NCBI RefSeq assembly: GCF_040182565.1
Contig: NC_089873.1
Coordinates: forward strand, 88,978,001 to 89,042,000
Direction: 5' to 3'
Length of the DNA stretch: 64,000 nt
From: Anser cygnoides
Taxonomy: Eukaryota; Chordata; Aves; Anseriformes; Anatidae
Part shown: positions 37,810 through 50,402 of the stretch, piece after piece
How positions within the stretch are numbered: position 1 is the first letter of the stretch
Layout of the letters: the number at the start of each line of letters is the position of its first letter
The notes under the pieces: model-generated
What the model was told of the DNA's origin: nothing
The model's database searches: none
The model's input: the letters and a program-made list of their open reading frames with translations, nothing else
Translations under genes and position numbers: made by a program

Positions 37810-38236
37810 TTGCCAAAAGAGCACCAGAGAGCAACATGAATGACGAGATCTCTAGAAAGGCTGTGCTCTGGAAAGTCCTGACTGCTCTGGAGTCGTGCAT
37901 CTTGGAGGTTAAACTAGAGAGGCTATCCAGTCACAGTCCTCAAGTGTATCGAAGGCAGTTAAAGCCAAAGAGAATGATCTGTTCTCTTTATTAATGGTTA
38001 ACAAGGAAGAAGAGGTTTAAATTACAGAAGAAAAGAGTTTTATGTTAGACTGCAGGAAAATCCTTACTTCCCCTATAGTTGTAGAGAAGAGGGATAGTTG
38101 AGACTAATTGGGAAGTTGGGGAATCTCCACGACAGAAAGCTTTTAACACACATTAAACACTGGTTTCTACATAAACTGACGTTGCTTTGGGGCAGAGGGA
38201 GCTAAATGACTTCTCAAATCCTCTCCAGCACTGATT
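37810..38236 (+). mobile_element. Ancient CR1/L3-like LINE, 3' part, plus strand
   Basis: Plus-strand blocks resemble the end of ORF2 and 3' UTR of an old CR1: AGAGAGCAACATGAATGACG; a strip TTAAATTACAGAAGAAAAGAG; TTAGACTGCAGGAAAATCCTTAC; GTTGGGGAATCTCCACGAC with AAGCTTTTAACACA; and finally AATGACTTCTCAAATCCTC. It lies only about 0.5 kb from the minus-strand relic at 36.2-37.3 kb but in the opposite orientation, so they are independent insertions. Confidence 0.65.
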
Positions 38237-41200
38237 TTTTATAAAAATCTAGTTTTCTGGTTAATGGTGCTTCCCTTTTCTGTTCAAACTAGTACTCTAA
38301 CACCTACGCTCTTCCAGTACTCTTAAATTCCCTGTGTCCCCAAACTCATTAAACTTACCGTCAGTAGCCCAGAGAGCTCCTCAGCCAATTCTTCCAGGAC
38401 TCTTGGAAGAGAACTTTCTATGCCAGCTGGGGAATACTCCATATTTTTCATGTTATGTGAATAAATTATTAATTTCTAAATTTCTCAATTCTGAACACCT
38501 TATTTTCTGCACCTTTTTCTATCAATACTCAATACTATTTACACAATAACTTTATTCATAACGCACTAAGGAAATTCCCCTTATCCTGAGTATTCTGAGA
38601 CATGGGCTTTTACCTAACACATTTAGTTTAATTTTCAATTTTCTACACTTAATACTTTCTATGGGTATTAACGTCCATGTGTGTAGTCTTTTTCTATTAA
38701 TTACTACACGTGTTTATATTTCTAATTTCTGCTTTCATGTTACCTCTAAAGTAGGCTGAGCTGTTATCCAAAACTGGCCTTTTAATGCATCAAATGATTT
38801 TGCAGTCAAGAATTTTAAAAAGTAATTTCCACACTGACCTTTTTCCTTTTCATACTTGCTCATACACACACAATTAGAATTCTACTCTAATGAATGAAAA
38901 CAAGTCAGAATATTTTTTCATGAACAAAACCCAACATCTCATTAATGGCAAACTTATCTTTCCAACCTAGTAAGTTATTAGACTGGGTGCAATATTTTTT
39001 TAGGGTAGACAACTGTTCTTTAACTCAGTGGCGTTTTACTCTTAGTTACATGAGGTCTCCAGTGAGCGTCTTCAAAAACTAATTCCCTCACAGCACCGTT
39101 TTTTCTTTCCATTTATTCCATACAGATGTTTAAGGAATAACTTATCCTGTTTTCTAAATCGATTCAGTTATCTGTTTCAATGTCACTGTTCCCTACTATT
39201 ACCTGGATACATGTAATTTCGAATCCTGTAGCTCTGTGCTAACAAGATTAAAACAAACAGTATTTATGTAGCATAAAATGCTGCTACCCACCTTTTTCAT
39301 TCAACCTTCTTACCTATTACCATTCAACCTTATTACCTATTTTCCAGCAGGATCATTTTTTTAATGAAATTAAAATTTATTCTCTTTGTTATATCATTTC
39401 ATGCTTTCCTACACTTTCTTAGTGCTCCTGCTACTCCAGAGCCAAAACAATTATCTTCTCCGTGCCTTTATGTGCAAACATGCACATACTCCTGAGACTA
39501 GAAGGCTGCTCCATCTCTCACCAGAAAGTGAGCCAACATTTTTCATACCAAAAGCTTCATTTTTACTTTATTCTTTCTCATATTGCCTTTCTTTCATTCT
39601 GACTTCCTTTTTTCCTTTTTTTGTATTATTGTTGTATGCATTGCCAACCATTGCAGACCACTCAGTTACATCAGGATAACTTCATTGGATTAAGTACTAA
39701 ACAGAAAAAGCAAGATGAAGCTGATTTATTATTCAGTCTCTTCCTTTTTTTTTTTTTATTATTATTTTTTGGTGGAAAACGGTGTTGAATTTGGATTATG
39801 GATTGCAGATTTTTATATGACTGTGCCATATAAATAAGAAAGATAAATAAACCAAAATCTTTACTTCATTCTTGCTACCTAAAACCGTAAGATACCACAC
39901 TGAGAGATGTAATTTATGTAATTTTTTAAAATGAAAGAGTGTCTTGTACCTACTGAGAGAACTGATGGAGGCAGAGGCAATTGATTCCCGCTGTATCTTC
40001 AGTACCATCATTCCATATACTGTCAACCCCCTGAAGCTAAGGAAAGGGAAGCAGCAACTAACCTTGGAATGACACAGTATTTCATTTGAACAATTAAGTG
40101 GATGAAACATATTTAAGACCAAAGCTGATTACTATACTCACTGCATATCATTTTTGCAAGCTTATGTGTTCCTTTCTGTTTGCAACTCATTTGCCAAATA
40201 CTTATTTTTTCAACTCCATATGTTTTTTAGCATTCAGAGAAATAAGCCAGTTCCTTTACAAACATGTAGATTTTTCTATTTGTTATTCATGCTGTGTAAT
40301 TGATCTTTGATTGCAACATGACATTACTTCAGAAGAACAAATCATAAGCATAATATATGATTGTATCTTTGGAAAGGGGAGCTATATGAACATGCATACA
40401 ACTTATATTTTCATGAAGAAAAATGCAGTTTTACAAATATTTCCAAATAACAAGGTATGCAGCCATAATGGGATGACACAATACTCAATACTCAGATTCT
40501 GAATAAATGTGTTTCAGCACCTCAGAAGTAAAGTTAAATCTCAGCTAAAACCAGCAAGACTTGACACTCAGAATTCTACAGGTAGGCCTAAATCATTTGT
40601 TATTTCTATAGCACCAAGGAATTTACATATTTATCTTTTACCAGCGTCTACTAAGACTGCAAAGGTCCACTTCACATCTATATTTTCTTTATCTAGAAAT
40701 GACTGTTGAAATTATCACTGTAAATTCTGACGGGTACTCAGAAAAGTCTACTGTTTGGAGAAAGCCCTTGGCTTTCATCTTTGGGGAACAATAGACAGCA
40801 GTCCTTATGTGTTATTTGAATAAAAAGACAAAAATTAGAACATACAGTCAGCTTGTTGTCTACATTTGTCTACAAAAATAGGCCACATTTACTGTGGCTT
40901 ATTTTTAGTATTTTAACACCTGTCTTTCTAAAAGAAGGACAGTATATTTTTAAAAAGTAACAAGTCTGTGGCTACAGGATGCCAGACTTTAAGCTAAATT
41001 TAGGGTCTAAAATATCCAAACACAAACATTTCTTATTTTAACAATAGAACTTTACTTCCTTCCTAATGCCACTTTATTGTAACAAACAATTCTTCAACAT
41101 ACTTCAAATGCTTATCAAAATGCTCTGATGAACAATTATTATCATTTGTAATTTATAACCGGTATGTGGCCCATTGAACATACCTATATCATTTTAAGTA

Positions 41201-44200
41201 GAGGTATGACAAGATATGATTGATAATTACATTTTTTTAAATGTTGGGATCAGTAAATATTCAAAATGCTGGACAAATTTAAATAAGTTTTATAAAGTTG
41301 GTGCTTAAGATATTGTAAGATAAAGAACAAAGATAGATGGGTTTATTTTAAAGACACGAAAATACTTACACACAAACCAAATAATGGTAAACTTTTACGT
41401 TATTTATTTCCATCACTTTTGTAGTCTGTTTTTAATAGCATTAGTCATGTAGAATAGTGCGCAAATGCTTAATTAAAAAAAATAATAAAAAAATTGGAAA
41501 CAAATGATTAATTCTAAATATTAGTCAATTATGCCTAACCATTTTTGTTTAAATGAAGGTTGTTTCTGCTCAGACATCACATAACAGGCAGAGTTCATAC
41601 TTGAAGTAGCCTCAGTACAGCTAGAATAGAGACTACTTGACCAAGTATTAGCCTTTAAAATTATTTGAGACAAAGAAAGGTATGAAAGCTTTGTAGCAGC
41701 TTCCTGTACAAAGCATCTTGTGAGATTTATTTCTCTGACATTAAAAAAAAAAAAAAGGAATAATCAAGTGAGTGAAGGCAAGAAAAATGACCTTTGTCCT
41801 GTTTTGTAGCAGCACTCAGAAGAGCCCCTCTGCATGATGGCCTACAGCAGGAGCTCCTTGCTGTGGAACTTAACTAGAGGTTGTGTCACCTCCACACTGC
41901 CGCAACAGTCCATGCTTCAGTGTTTTTTCTGCACGTGTGTATAGGACTGCTCCAATGGTGAAAGTCCCTCTAAAGCAACTTATGAGGGACAGAAGTGTTT
42001 AAATGGATATTCTATATTGACTTCCTTTTTCAATATCACACAACTTGAATCCCTGTTAACAATACAGACAAACATATCAAAGACATAGGAGCAATTAAAC
42101 AATTTATCAGTCATGGGCACATAACATCATTCAGTAGAAGATACAGGCTTCCCCAGTAACATGGGTGCCACATTTCATTTCATGAATACAGTGTGGAGCC
42201 ATGGGCATCATCCTGACACATTGTGTCACCAAAGCGTGTAGAAAATGTAGCTATTGTGCTCAAATACATGACAATTTATACACTGAATTTTTTGGGGAGA
42301 TAATAGTTACAAACCCATATTATACACAGTTAAATCTTAACTACGTTATTTTACTGCTTCACAAGCTGTTTTGCCCTAAGACAACTGTAAACATCTGTTT
42401 TGAGGTCTAACATACATTCTGGCTTCTCTGACATGACTCCTATCCACAAGCACAAGAAAAAATAAAATTACTGAGGTAAAGAGAAAGCATATTCACATTT
42501 AGAAAAAAATTAGTTTACTTCAGAAACAGATGAACCCCCAACTTTTCCTCAGGTAACTGTGAAATAGAGACAGAATAGGTAATATCCTCTCCCTCCTAGC
42601 CTATAATACAGATTTTTCCCAGGAGCACAGCGTCAAAGTGATTTCAAAGTGATTTAGTTGAACACTGCACTGCTGAACAGGGGAATAAGACAGGAGGAGG
42701 TTCTCAAGTCCACAGACCAGCCAGAAGGGACTAATTCCTATATTTGTAACGCATCAGTAGGGGCTGAGTGCTGCACTGTCAGCTCCGCAGTACAGGCAGC
42801 GAACACAGAATTGAAGAGTAAGTCTTGGCTGGTAGAAGCAGACTGTTGTACTTTACTGGACTCTGCACAAGGTGTAAGATGGGAAGAAAGACTTTTCAGA
42901 TACCAGGGAAACAGTGTGATCTTAAGCATTGACTCAGCTTTCATTTCTAAGGCATTTCTTTTCAGGAGGGATTCATGGCAAAATGATGTGAGATAAATTA
43001 ATGCAGGTCACAGGTCCAGAAAATAATACCGGACATGGTGTTATGTCACATACCTGTATTATTTTCCTAAGCTTTTCATTTCACGTGTGAGATACAAAGA
43101 AGTCAGGAGCTAACCCTAATAAAAACAGGAGTCACAAAATTATGATAAGAGCCTAGCTGCCCTATGTAATAATTTTCATTCTGACTTGAAAAAGCTAATT
43201 GATATTCAATTCACCATCATGTTCATGTCAACAGTAGATTACTGGGCAGATTTTCCTTAATGAACATGAACACCTGACAGTTTTGTCAGCTATGTTTATT
43301 AACCTGACTGTATCTTCATTAGGGAAATTAGAAACAAGTGAAATTCAGACAAATGGATTTTTCTTTCCTTGCACTGGTAAAGTACAAATGACTTGCGTGT
43401 TGAAGCCAATCCTACTAGACTGTGACTTGGTTTGTGGAGTCATGATGCTAAATTTAATATTCTCCACTTTACTGTTAACCTTTTTTGTTCTGCATTCTCC
43501 CATGCATTTGCTTTTATGACTTTTACTATACTAACTTTTTTTCAAGTGGCGATAAAACAAACAAAAAGGCTACATGACAACAATCCATAAGTGAAAAGGA
43601 TACACAAAAGGTTTCAGAAAAATATAGCAAAATGTATATGGAACTGTCAGTCAGACTAGTTATGAAGTTAATGCTTCTGTAGCTATTATTCTTATACTCT
43701 ACATTTCTTGGGATTTCCTCTGTTCAAGTGGTACAGAAACTTCCCATGGGAGTTGATAGGAATAATCAAACCCACCTTATTAGAAACAATATTAGAATTA
43801 TTATGATACTGTTATTATATTATTCACCCATTCTTTCTCCCACTGCACTGATCCAAAGACCTAGCCCCTCTATTAGTAAAGCATAAAATTGTATAGCAAG
43901 GGTTTGTTCCCTTTGTCCCATGCAAAGCCGGAGAGATTGACACAGAGATACCTTCAACCAGGTGACCTGTTTCTTTTCAAGTGGAGTGAGAACCAAAACC
44001 AGTACAGACCTTTTCCTTTTAAAGGAAGAAGTTTGGAAGAGAACAGCTCATAGTGACAGACGGGGAATGGGAAGATAGATGGCCACTGCTTACTCAAGTA
44101 GTTACTTAATAACCATGATAAAAAATAAGCTGTTTGGTCCCTCTGAGGAATAAACCAGGAAGATGTTAGGAGAGGTACAAAGGCTGAAGCAACTCAAGAG

Positions 44201-44624
44201 AGCTCATGCTTGACTCGCAGCACAGCTCCATGAAGAACTGTTGGGAGCATCTCTAACACTTGAACTGAGATAAGGGCCCGCTCCAGGCTTTCTGGCCGGG
44301 TGCTTGAGAGTGCATATTGCCGCAGCTGCAGAGCATGCTGCTTCAGACACAGCTGAAACCAGGAACCAGGAGTCTGAAGCTGTGACCTACATGAAAATCA
44401 GATGTGGGAAGAAGAGCCGTGAGACAAGCAGGTGGACATTTCTGTGGCCACAAGATGTAGAATTGGTCTCAGGAGGATAAGCGGTGGCACAGACCTGTCC
44501 CCTAAAGCTGAAGGCTCTTTACCACCCTCTGTCTTCTACTACTTCTGTAGTTCAGCTTAACTTCTTAAGTCTAGGCTGTTAAATAAGAGTTTACCTACAT
44601 TCAGTCAGTATTTTTATGTCACAG
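38237..44624. other. AT-rich intron 1 sequence without recognised genes
   Basis: Contains poly-A of 14 at 41743-41756. GC-richer patches occur at 41800-41950 and 44190-44520; neither matches a repeat I know. The 112-codon open frame at 42658-42996 has no family resemblance. Confidence 0.45.
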
Positions 44625-44755
44625 AATGAGATAGGAGTCATGCCTATTTTGCAGACAGAAAAGCTACGGTACAGAAAGCAAAGAGCTCATACAGCTCGTA
44701 AATGGCAGATCCATCTCCAGCCATTTGTTTCAGTAGTCGACTGGCCTGCTCTTGA
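44625..44755 (+). mobile_element. Possible MIR/CORE-SINE-like relic
   Basis: CCTATTTTGCAGACAGAAAAGC, then GGTACAGAAAGCAAAGAGCTC and ATACAGCTCGTAAATGGCAGA resemble in order the MIR stretch that includes a lowered-fill of 'ATTTTACAGATGAGGAAACTG', 'GGCACAGAGAG' and 'CACAGCTAGTAAGTGGCAGA'. The match is through many substitutions and could be partly chance. MIR-type elements are scarce in birds, so surviving copies are old. Confidence 0.35.
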
Positions 44756-47700
44756 AAGCTAAGAATGTCTCCATGAAGTGGCACAGAGGGTGAAAAAGCA
44801 TATCCACCCATATGGAGTTTAATCCCCATATGTTGCGTTGATGCAGTTTGAACTACCACCCAGATTTTATTCACAAATCATACAAATGAGCCTCCAGAAG
44901 AGACAGGATGTTAACATAATCCACTGCAGATCTATAGCAATGCTATAAGCCTGATGAAATTAGTATTCATACTCAAGTACAAGGACATGCTCCCTAACCT
45001 CCCTACTGACCTGAGAAAACGAGAGAAATACAAAGGATTGGGGAGGGCTATCAAGCCCACATTTGTATTTTTTTCAGCTTGTTAAAGGTGATGTGTTTAG
45101 TAATGGTTTTAGCTGTCAGCGGTTAAGGCAAGTTATCAGTAGAGCCACAAGCTGTGGGCATATATGAGAGCAGAAGCAGTCAAGACTTTCAAAGGTGTCA
45201 GTGCTCTCAAGTAAAATGATCAATTTGCCTCCTTTGAATTCTGAAGTGGCATCTCATTTGCTTAGTAAGTCACCCACTTTGGAAGTAAAAGGTTTACTAT
45301 AGTTGGCCTTAAGGCTGGGTTGTACACGACATACAGAAAAAGAGTCTAGAAGTCTAGAACGGTGAAAAAAAAAAACAAACTTCCAGAAAGGAACTCAAAT
45401 GCAACTTGGAAATCATGAGGTTAACAGTTGACTATTAAATATTATTATTTTAATGCAGACGTTCAAAATATACCAAAGTAAATAAAACTTATTAGAAAGA
45501 AGAGTTGTTCCACTCATGACAAATACTCCCAGAGATATCCCAGGTTTATATTCATGATGATAAAATGCTTTCTATCTCCTTTGATTAAATATCCGCACAG
45601 CCAGTCAGTTTAATGTTTTTCAGCTTTGTAATTCTCTCTTTCTCTGAGTTAGTCTGTCACTTTTTCTACCAGCTCTTCATTTATAATTTATGGTGTCAAG
45701 CACCAAGCTTTCACAGCATGAACATTTTCCAGGTGCTAGGTCAGGCTGTCAAACTAAAGTACATGCTAATAATTGGTAGCTTTGAAATTCTTAGTCTCTT
45801 ACTTATGGTGGAACATCAGCATGAAAGCTCAATTGTTTTTACAAAATAATCAGGTTTGCAATACTTGCAATGTTATCAACACATAAATATACAGCATCCT
45901 GTCATTTACTTGACAGTAAATAAATTTTGACTATCTAACCAAAAATCAAATTGCTTGAAAAGATTGGATGGCATGGAAGTGCTCATCTCTACTACATACA
46001 GACTTCAAGCTTTGAGTGATATACTTTTAAAGCACATACATTCAGATTAAGATTCCAAAGATAACTGAAGAGCATAAAATAGATCTGAGAACGCCATTGT
46101 TCATGTAGTAAACTGGTATGCCTGTCCTGTTGAATAAGTAGTCTCATATTCATCAGTATATAGTTACAATCCTTTTTTTTTTTTTTTTTCCCTTTTGTGA
46201 CTACGTGGTAACCAAATTGGAGAAAGTAAACTCTTTTCTGATATCACATCAAGAATAGAAAGTAAAAAGACTCTGCTTTTCTGTCTTACTTCAGAAATTT
46301 CTTTGAATTTTCTACAGTGCAAGAGTTGATTTGAATATGATGCAGGGAACATTTTTCAGTACATCTTTTCCTAGTCCGTGGCTCTTTAAAATTAAGCATC
46401 AGAAAAAATGTTGTAACCTAACAGTATAATACTTTTATAAAAAATAATAAAAGCAAACAAACTGACTGCTAAAACAGTGCAATGTAAAAACAGTCACTTC
46501 TGCTAAGGCTGAAAATAGTCTGTTTTGTACCAAGGGGTAGCCGTGTGTAACACACACAAACATGGAAGGAATTTGTGAGACTTCCATTGACCTGAAATGA
46601 ACACATCTGGGGCACAACAATTTGGCAGGTACAGCGCTGCATCACTGCTGCCGGAAATGCGGTAGTGCTCTTCAACCGGCTTAGTTCAAAGCACTGCTTC
46701 CAAGGCTTGTCATTGCAGATTGCTGGAGTGCTGCCAAGGGACTTTGAAGGCAATGCAAAATATAGACTATATAATACTACATCCACACTGTAACTTCACA
46801 ATATGGGAACTCTTATATTTGAATGATTATCACAAACTTAATGTTTGAATTAAAATCTGCTTTATATCATTTCTCTTGGAAACTTCTTTTCTTCTCTTTA
46901 GCCATTCTGTCTGAAATGTTTGAGCCCAGAAAATGAGAGAAGGGTATAAACAGCACCATGACTGTGGAGATGTGTTACTCTTAATGGAAAAACAGGGAAT
47001 AATTTCAAAATTCTTCTTTGCTCCTAACTGAGGACTACATTACCTCAACCTTACCTTGGAGGGCCATCCAGTATATCTATGAATCCAGTGTATTTGTCTA
47101 TGAACTAGCATGATATACTTTTTACCAACATAACAAAGACCAAGCCTGAAAAACTACTACTGCCCCTGCACTTCTTCCCAATAAAGTTCTTTGTATGTAA
47201 ATACTTTGAAAAGCATATGAAGAATGCACTTTAACTTACACTGACCCCTTGTTTAAGGTCCTAACATATGCAGTTCCACAGAAATGTTTTGTTTTCGTCT
47301 TTGACTAAAGATTTTACCAGACATAATTAAAGCACGGAGAAAACTGTACTGCAGAGTAACTTACACAGAAGATCATCAACATAGCATGTTAAGTACTATG
47401 AATGAAGCCTTCCAAAACTGTATGTATTACTATTCTAGTTTTCTAGAAAAGAAACTCACCACAGCATGGCTACATGCTTGCTTAAAAGTCACAAAAAAAG
47501 AAAAAAGAAAAAAAAAGAGAGAGATGGGAAATGAATCAGCTAGTGTGACCCTGCCACCTACCCCTGGATTTACCTCACCTTTTTAGGTGTCATGGAAGTC
47601 TTACAGAGCAGATGATTCAATGGCTGTGCTTTGCCAACAAAAGGTCCCTGATTTTAAAGCGTAGCATCTCTACCTGCACAGTCAGTCAGAGTCTAATTGG

Positions 47701-49894
47701 GACTACAATGGGTTTGGAAGTAAAGCTGGAGAAATGGAGTATGGTGTTATCTGCAAAAGACACAAACACCAAACTAGCAAGGAGGAACAAGTACAAGGGA
47801 AAGACAGAAAATCAGTTGTTAGTGGAAAGGCCAAGGGCCACCCAGAGCAACAAACCCTAACAACTGAAGGTCAGTTTGTGAAGGACAGACATTTTTATCC
47901 AAAGGCACAGTGAGTGGATTTGACAGTTAAGAGAAGACCCCATGAACGATGAATATTGTGGGAACAGAAGTTTGATGAAGGTGGTTAAGGACCAACAGAC
48001 TGATGACACCCACAGAGAATGAGATTGGATTGAGTGGGTGGACGACAGCAGTCAGACAATGAACTTTGCAGGAGCATAATGTGAATTGACGGGGCTAAAA
48101 GGACATACAATGGACTTAAGAGTGCCCAAAGATATATAGAGGAATCTGAGGGAGAAATGGCTAGCCTAAAGACAAACATTTCTATAGGAAGGCTTGATGG
48201 GAAGGAAAAATGAAAATGAATTATGTTGAATAGCAAAATAATAATACACAACAGAACTGGGGTTGTAGGAAAATGTGGATTGGAGAGTGTTACACAGTCT
48301 CCAATGCATTGAAAAGTGTTAATGGATAGCTGGGCTGTGCAGGAAGATCATAAACATTGGCTCTGTTAAAAAGAAACATATTTATTATTCTTTGCACATC
48401 AGGAGTGATGTAAAAGTTGGAAAGGGGAGGCAGCTAACAGGTTTTGCACATATTTGCTTTCACTAAGGCAACTTGTCATCAGAACTGTATCTAAAATCCT
48501 GAATATATCATCCATAACGGATTTGTCTAAAATTTAAATCACAGTCTTTCAAAATATGGCAATTCACAGGACATACTAAAACTAAGACAACTGAAGCTGT
48601 CTTTCCCTTCTCATTTGAGACTGCATGATAAAAGCCTGTCTACAAGAAACAAGGTTTCACGTTCAGTAATGATAGAGTAATTCTGGAATAAACATAGTAT
48701 CATCAGTAGAGCTAACACAGGATAATTGAAGGCAGTTGAATCTAAGAACAGTTTCAGGCCAAAAATATTTTGTTACTTACCTACATGTATTTTTTTCTCT
48801 ACCTATAAAAAAGGGTGAGATTATAACCAGCATTAAATCAGAAATTAGATGGAGAGAATCAGTGTTGAAATGAAATACATTAGGATGAAAATTAGGTATA
48901 TACTTGGAACACAAGTTAAAAAAAAAGATAAAGGGATATTATATCTGAAATTGAGTACAGATTTATATCTAGATTATATTATAGATTATATAAATCTATA
49001 TATAGATTTACATATATTTCATAAACACATACCTACCTAAGGTCTTCTCTTACAAGAGCTAGCTACCACATTATCTGAGAAGTTCAAAAACTCATTGCTC
49101 TCAGTTTTCCACATGTTCAAAATCAGTCTCAGACTATAAATATACTATCTCATGGCAGGTTTCTCTACTGTCTACATGAATGCAATCAATTATTGCTTAA
49201 CGTTGTTTCCCACCAACAATAATGAATGACTTGATCAGAGTCTCAGTTTACTTTTTTGATTGTCTACAGTCCCTTCATTTCCTGTGCTTGCTCTCAATCA
49301 GAATAAGTGATTTAAATCTCATACTTAATTTAAAACAGATGAAGGGGGAGTTTATGATGTTTCATTCATGTAAATGCCAAATTTATAACAATGAATATTA
49401 TCTTTTATATTGCTATACAGTTTAATTTATTTCATCTAAGAGCAATAAAACAGAGTAAGTACTGAGCGATCCTAATAGCCAAGAAGAATCAAATTATGGA
49501 AGAAAAAGCTGACATCTGAATTATAATGCATTAAGGTAAAATTACAGCTGAATTTGAGTGTAATTTCATTCAATTTGACTTTGAGAATGCAGTAATTTTT
49601 TCAGGCTTATTTCAGAATTATGCAAACCAAAAAGTGTTTTGAAACTACAAAAATTATGAAATATGATTTGTATTTTTATAGCCAAGATATTATTAAATTA
49701 CTATTTGTGTGGCAACACCATTTTAGTAGTGAATGTTCTAGCTTATTATGTACATTCTGTTGCATAAATGTCAGAAATAAATCTGAGTTAGGAAACCGAA
49801 ACAAGCTGTAAAAGCGTTTTTAGCTGCTTTAAACAGAGAGCAAAAGAGGTGAGGAGGTACATAAAAGGCATAATCTGAGACAGATAGTATTTAA
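44756..49894. other. AT-rich intron 1 sequence without recognised genes
   Basis: Contains poly-T of 17 at 46173-46189, an A/G-only tract at about 47492-47526, and an AT palindrome at 48991-49010. The purine-leaning stretch at 47690-48240 reads like decayed repeat sequence but I could not place it. Confidence 0.4.
48991..49010. repeat. 20-base perfect palindrome in an AT-rich block
   Basis: TAAATCTATA is followed directly by its reverse complement TATAGATTTA. A further imperfect inverted repeat, AGATT...AATCT, overlaps on the left (about 48982-48996). Confidence 0.9.
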
Positions 49895-50402
49895 CTGTGC
49901 AATTCCTCAAAGATTAGTCATGAGACCGATCTTATTTAACATTTAAGTAATGTCCTTGGCCAAAGTAGGTTTGTTCTAATGAAACTTTTTCATGGGAAAG
50001 TTGAGAGAGAGTTGAGTCAATGCAGCTGAAGGCTGGAACACTATGTGGGGACCTATGGGGACAGAAGGAATTATTCCTTGTATCTGGCATAATAAAAAAG
50101 GGAGGACATTAAATACAAATAGTAAGACAATCCAAAGTGAGCTAAAAATATTATAATTTTTTTAATGAATCACGAGCTTAGTGGCAAACATATTAGCTGG
50201 CAACAAGACAAGCAAGGCCCAATCAAATAATGCAGAAAAAAAGGAGACAAATTCTATCACAGAAAGTGCCAGGTATAGAAATACTACTATTGCACAAAGT
50301 ACTAGTAAAATCAAGCCCAGAAAGCCACACAGAGTTCTGGGCACCTTTGCTCAGGAAAGAATGAGTTTAAAAAGGAAGAAGAACAGGCAAAAGCAACAGT
50401 AA
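49895..50402 (+). mobile_element. Ancient CR1/L3-like LINE, reverse transcriptase region, plus strand
   Basis: AATTCCTCAAAGATTAGTCATG with AGACCGATCTTATTTAACATTT corresponds to the CR1 reverse transcriptase block GVPQGSVLGPILFNIF, in which one shift has occurred. AATGTCCTTGGC follows (the ND-L strip). Further on, ATTGCACAAAGTACTAGTAA and ACAGAGTTCTGGGCACC with CTCAGGAAAGAATGAGTTTA match the ALVR...QFWAP...KDEF part. The middle segment is badly eroded and shortened. The order and strand are consistent over 500 bp, so I take it as one relic. Confidence 0.65.

Noticed and set aside
42658..42996. 112-codon open frame, plus strand
   Set aside because: No family resemblance or gene context; plausible chance length in 64 kb.
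44190..44520. GC-richer stretch considered as an exon or promoter
   Set aside because: No long frame, few CpG, no splice pair; probably decayed repeat sequence of unknown origin.
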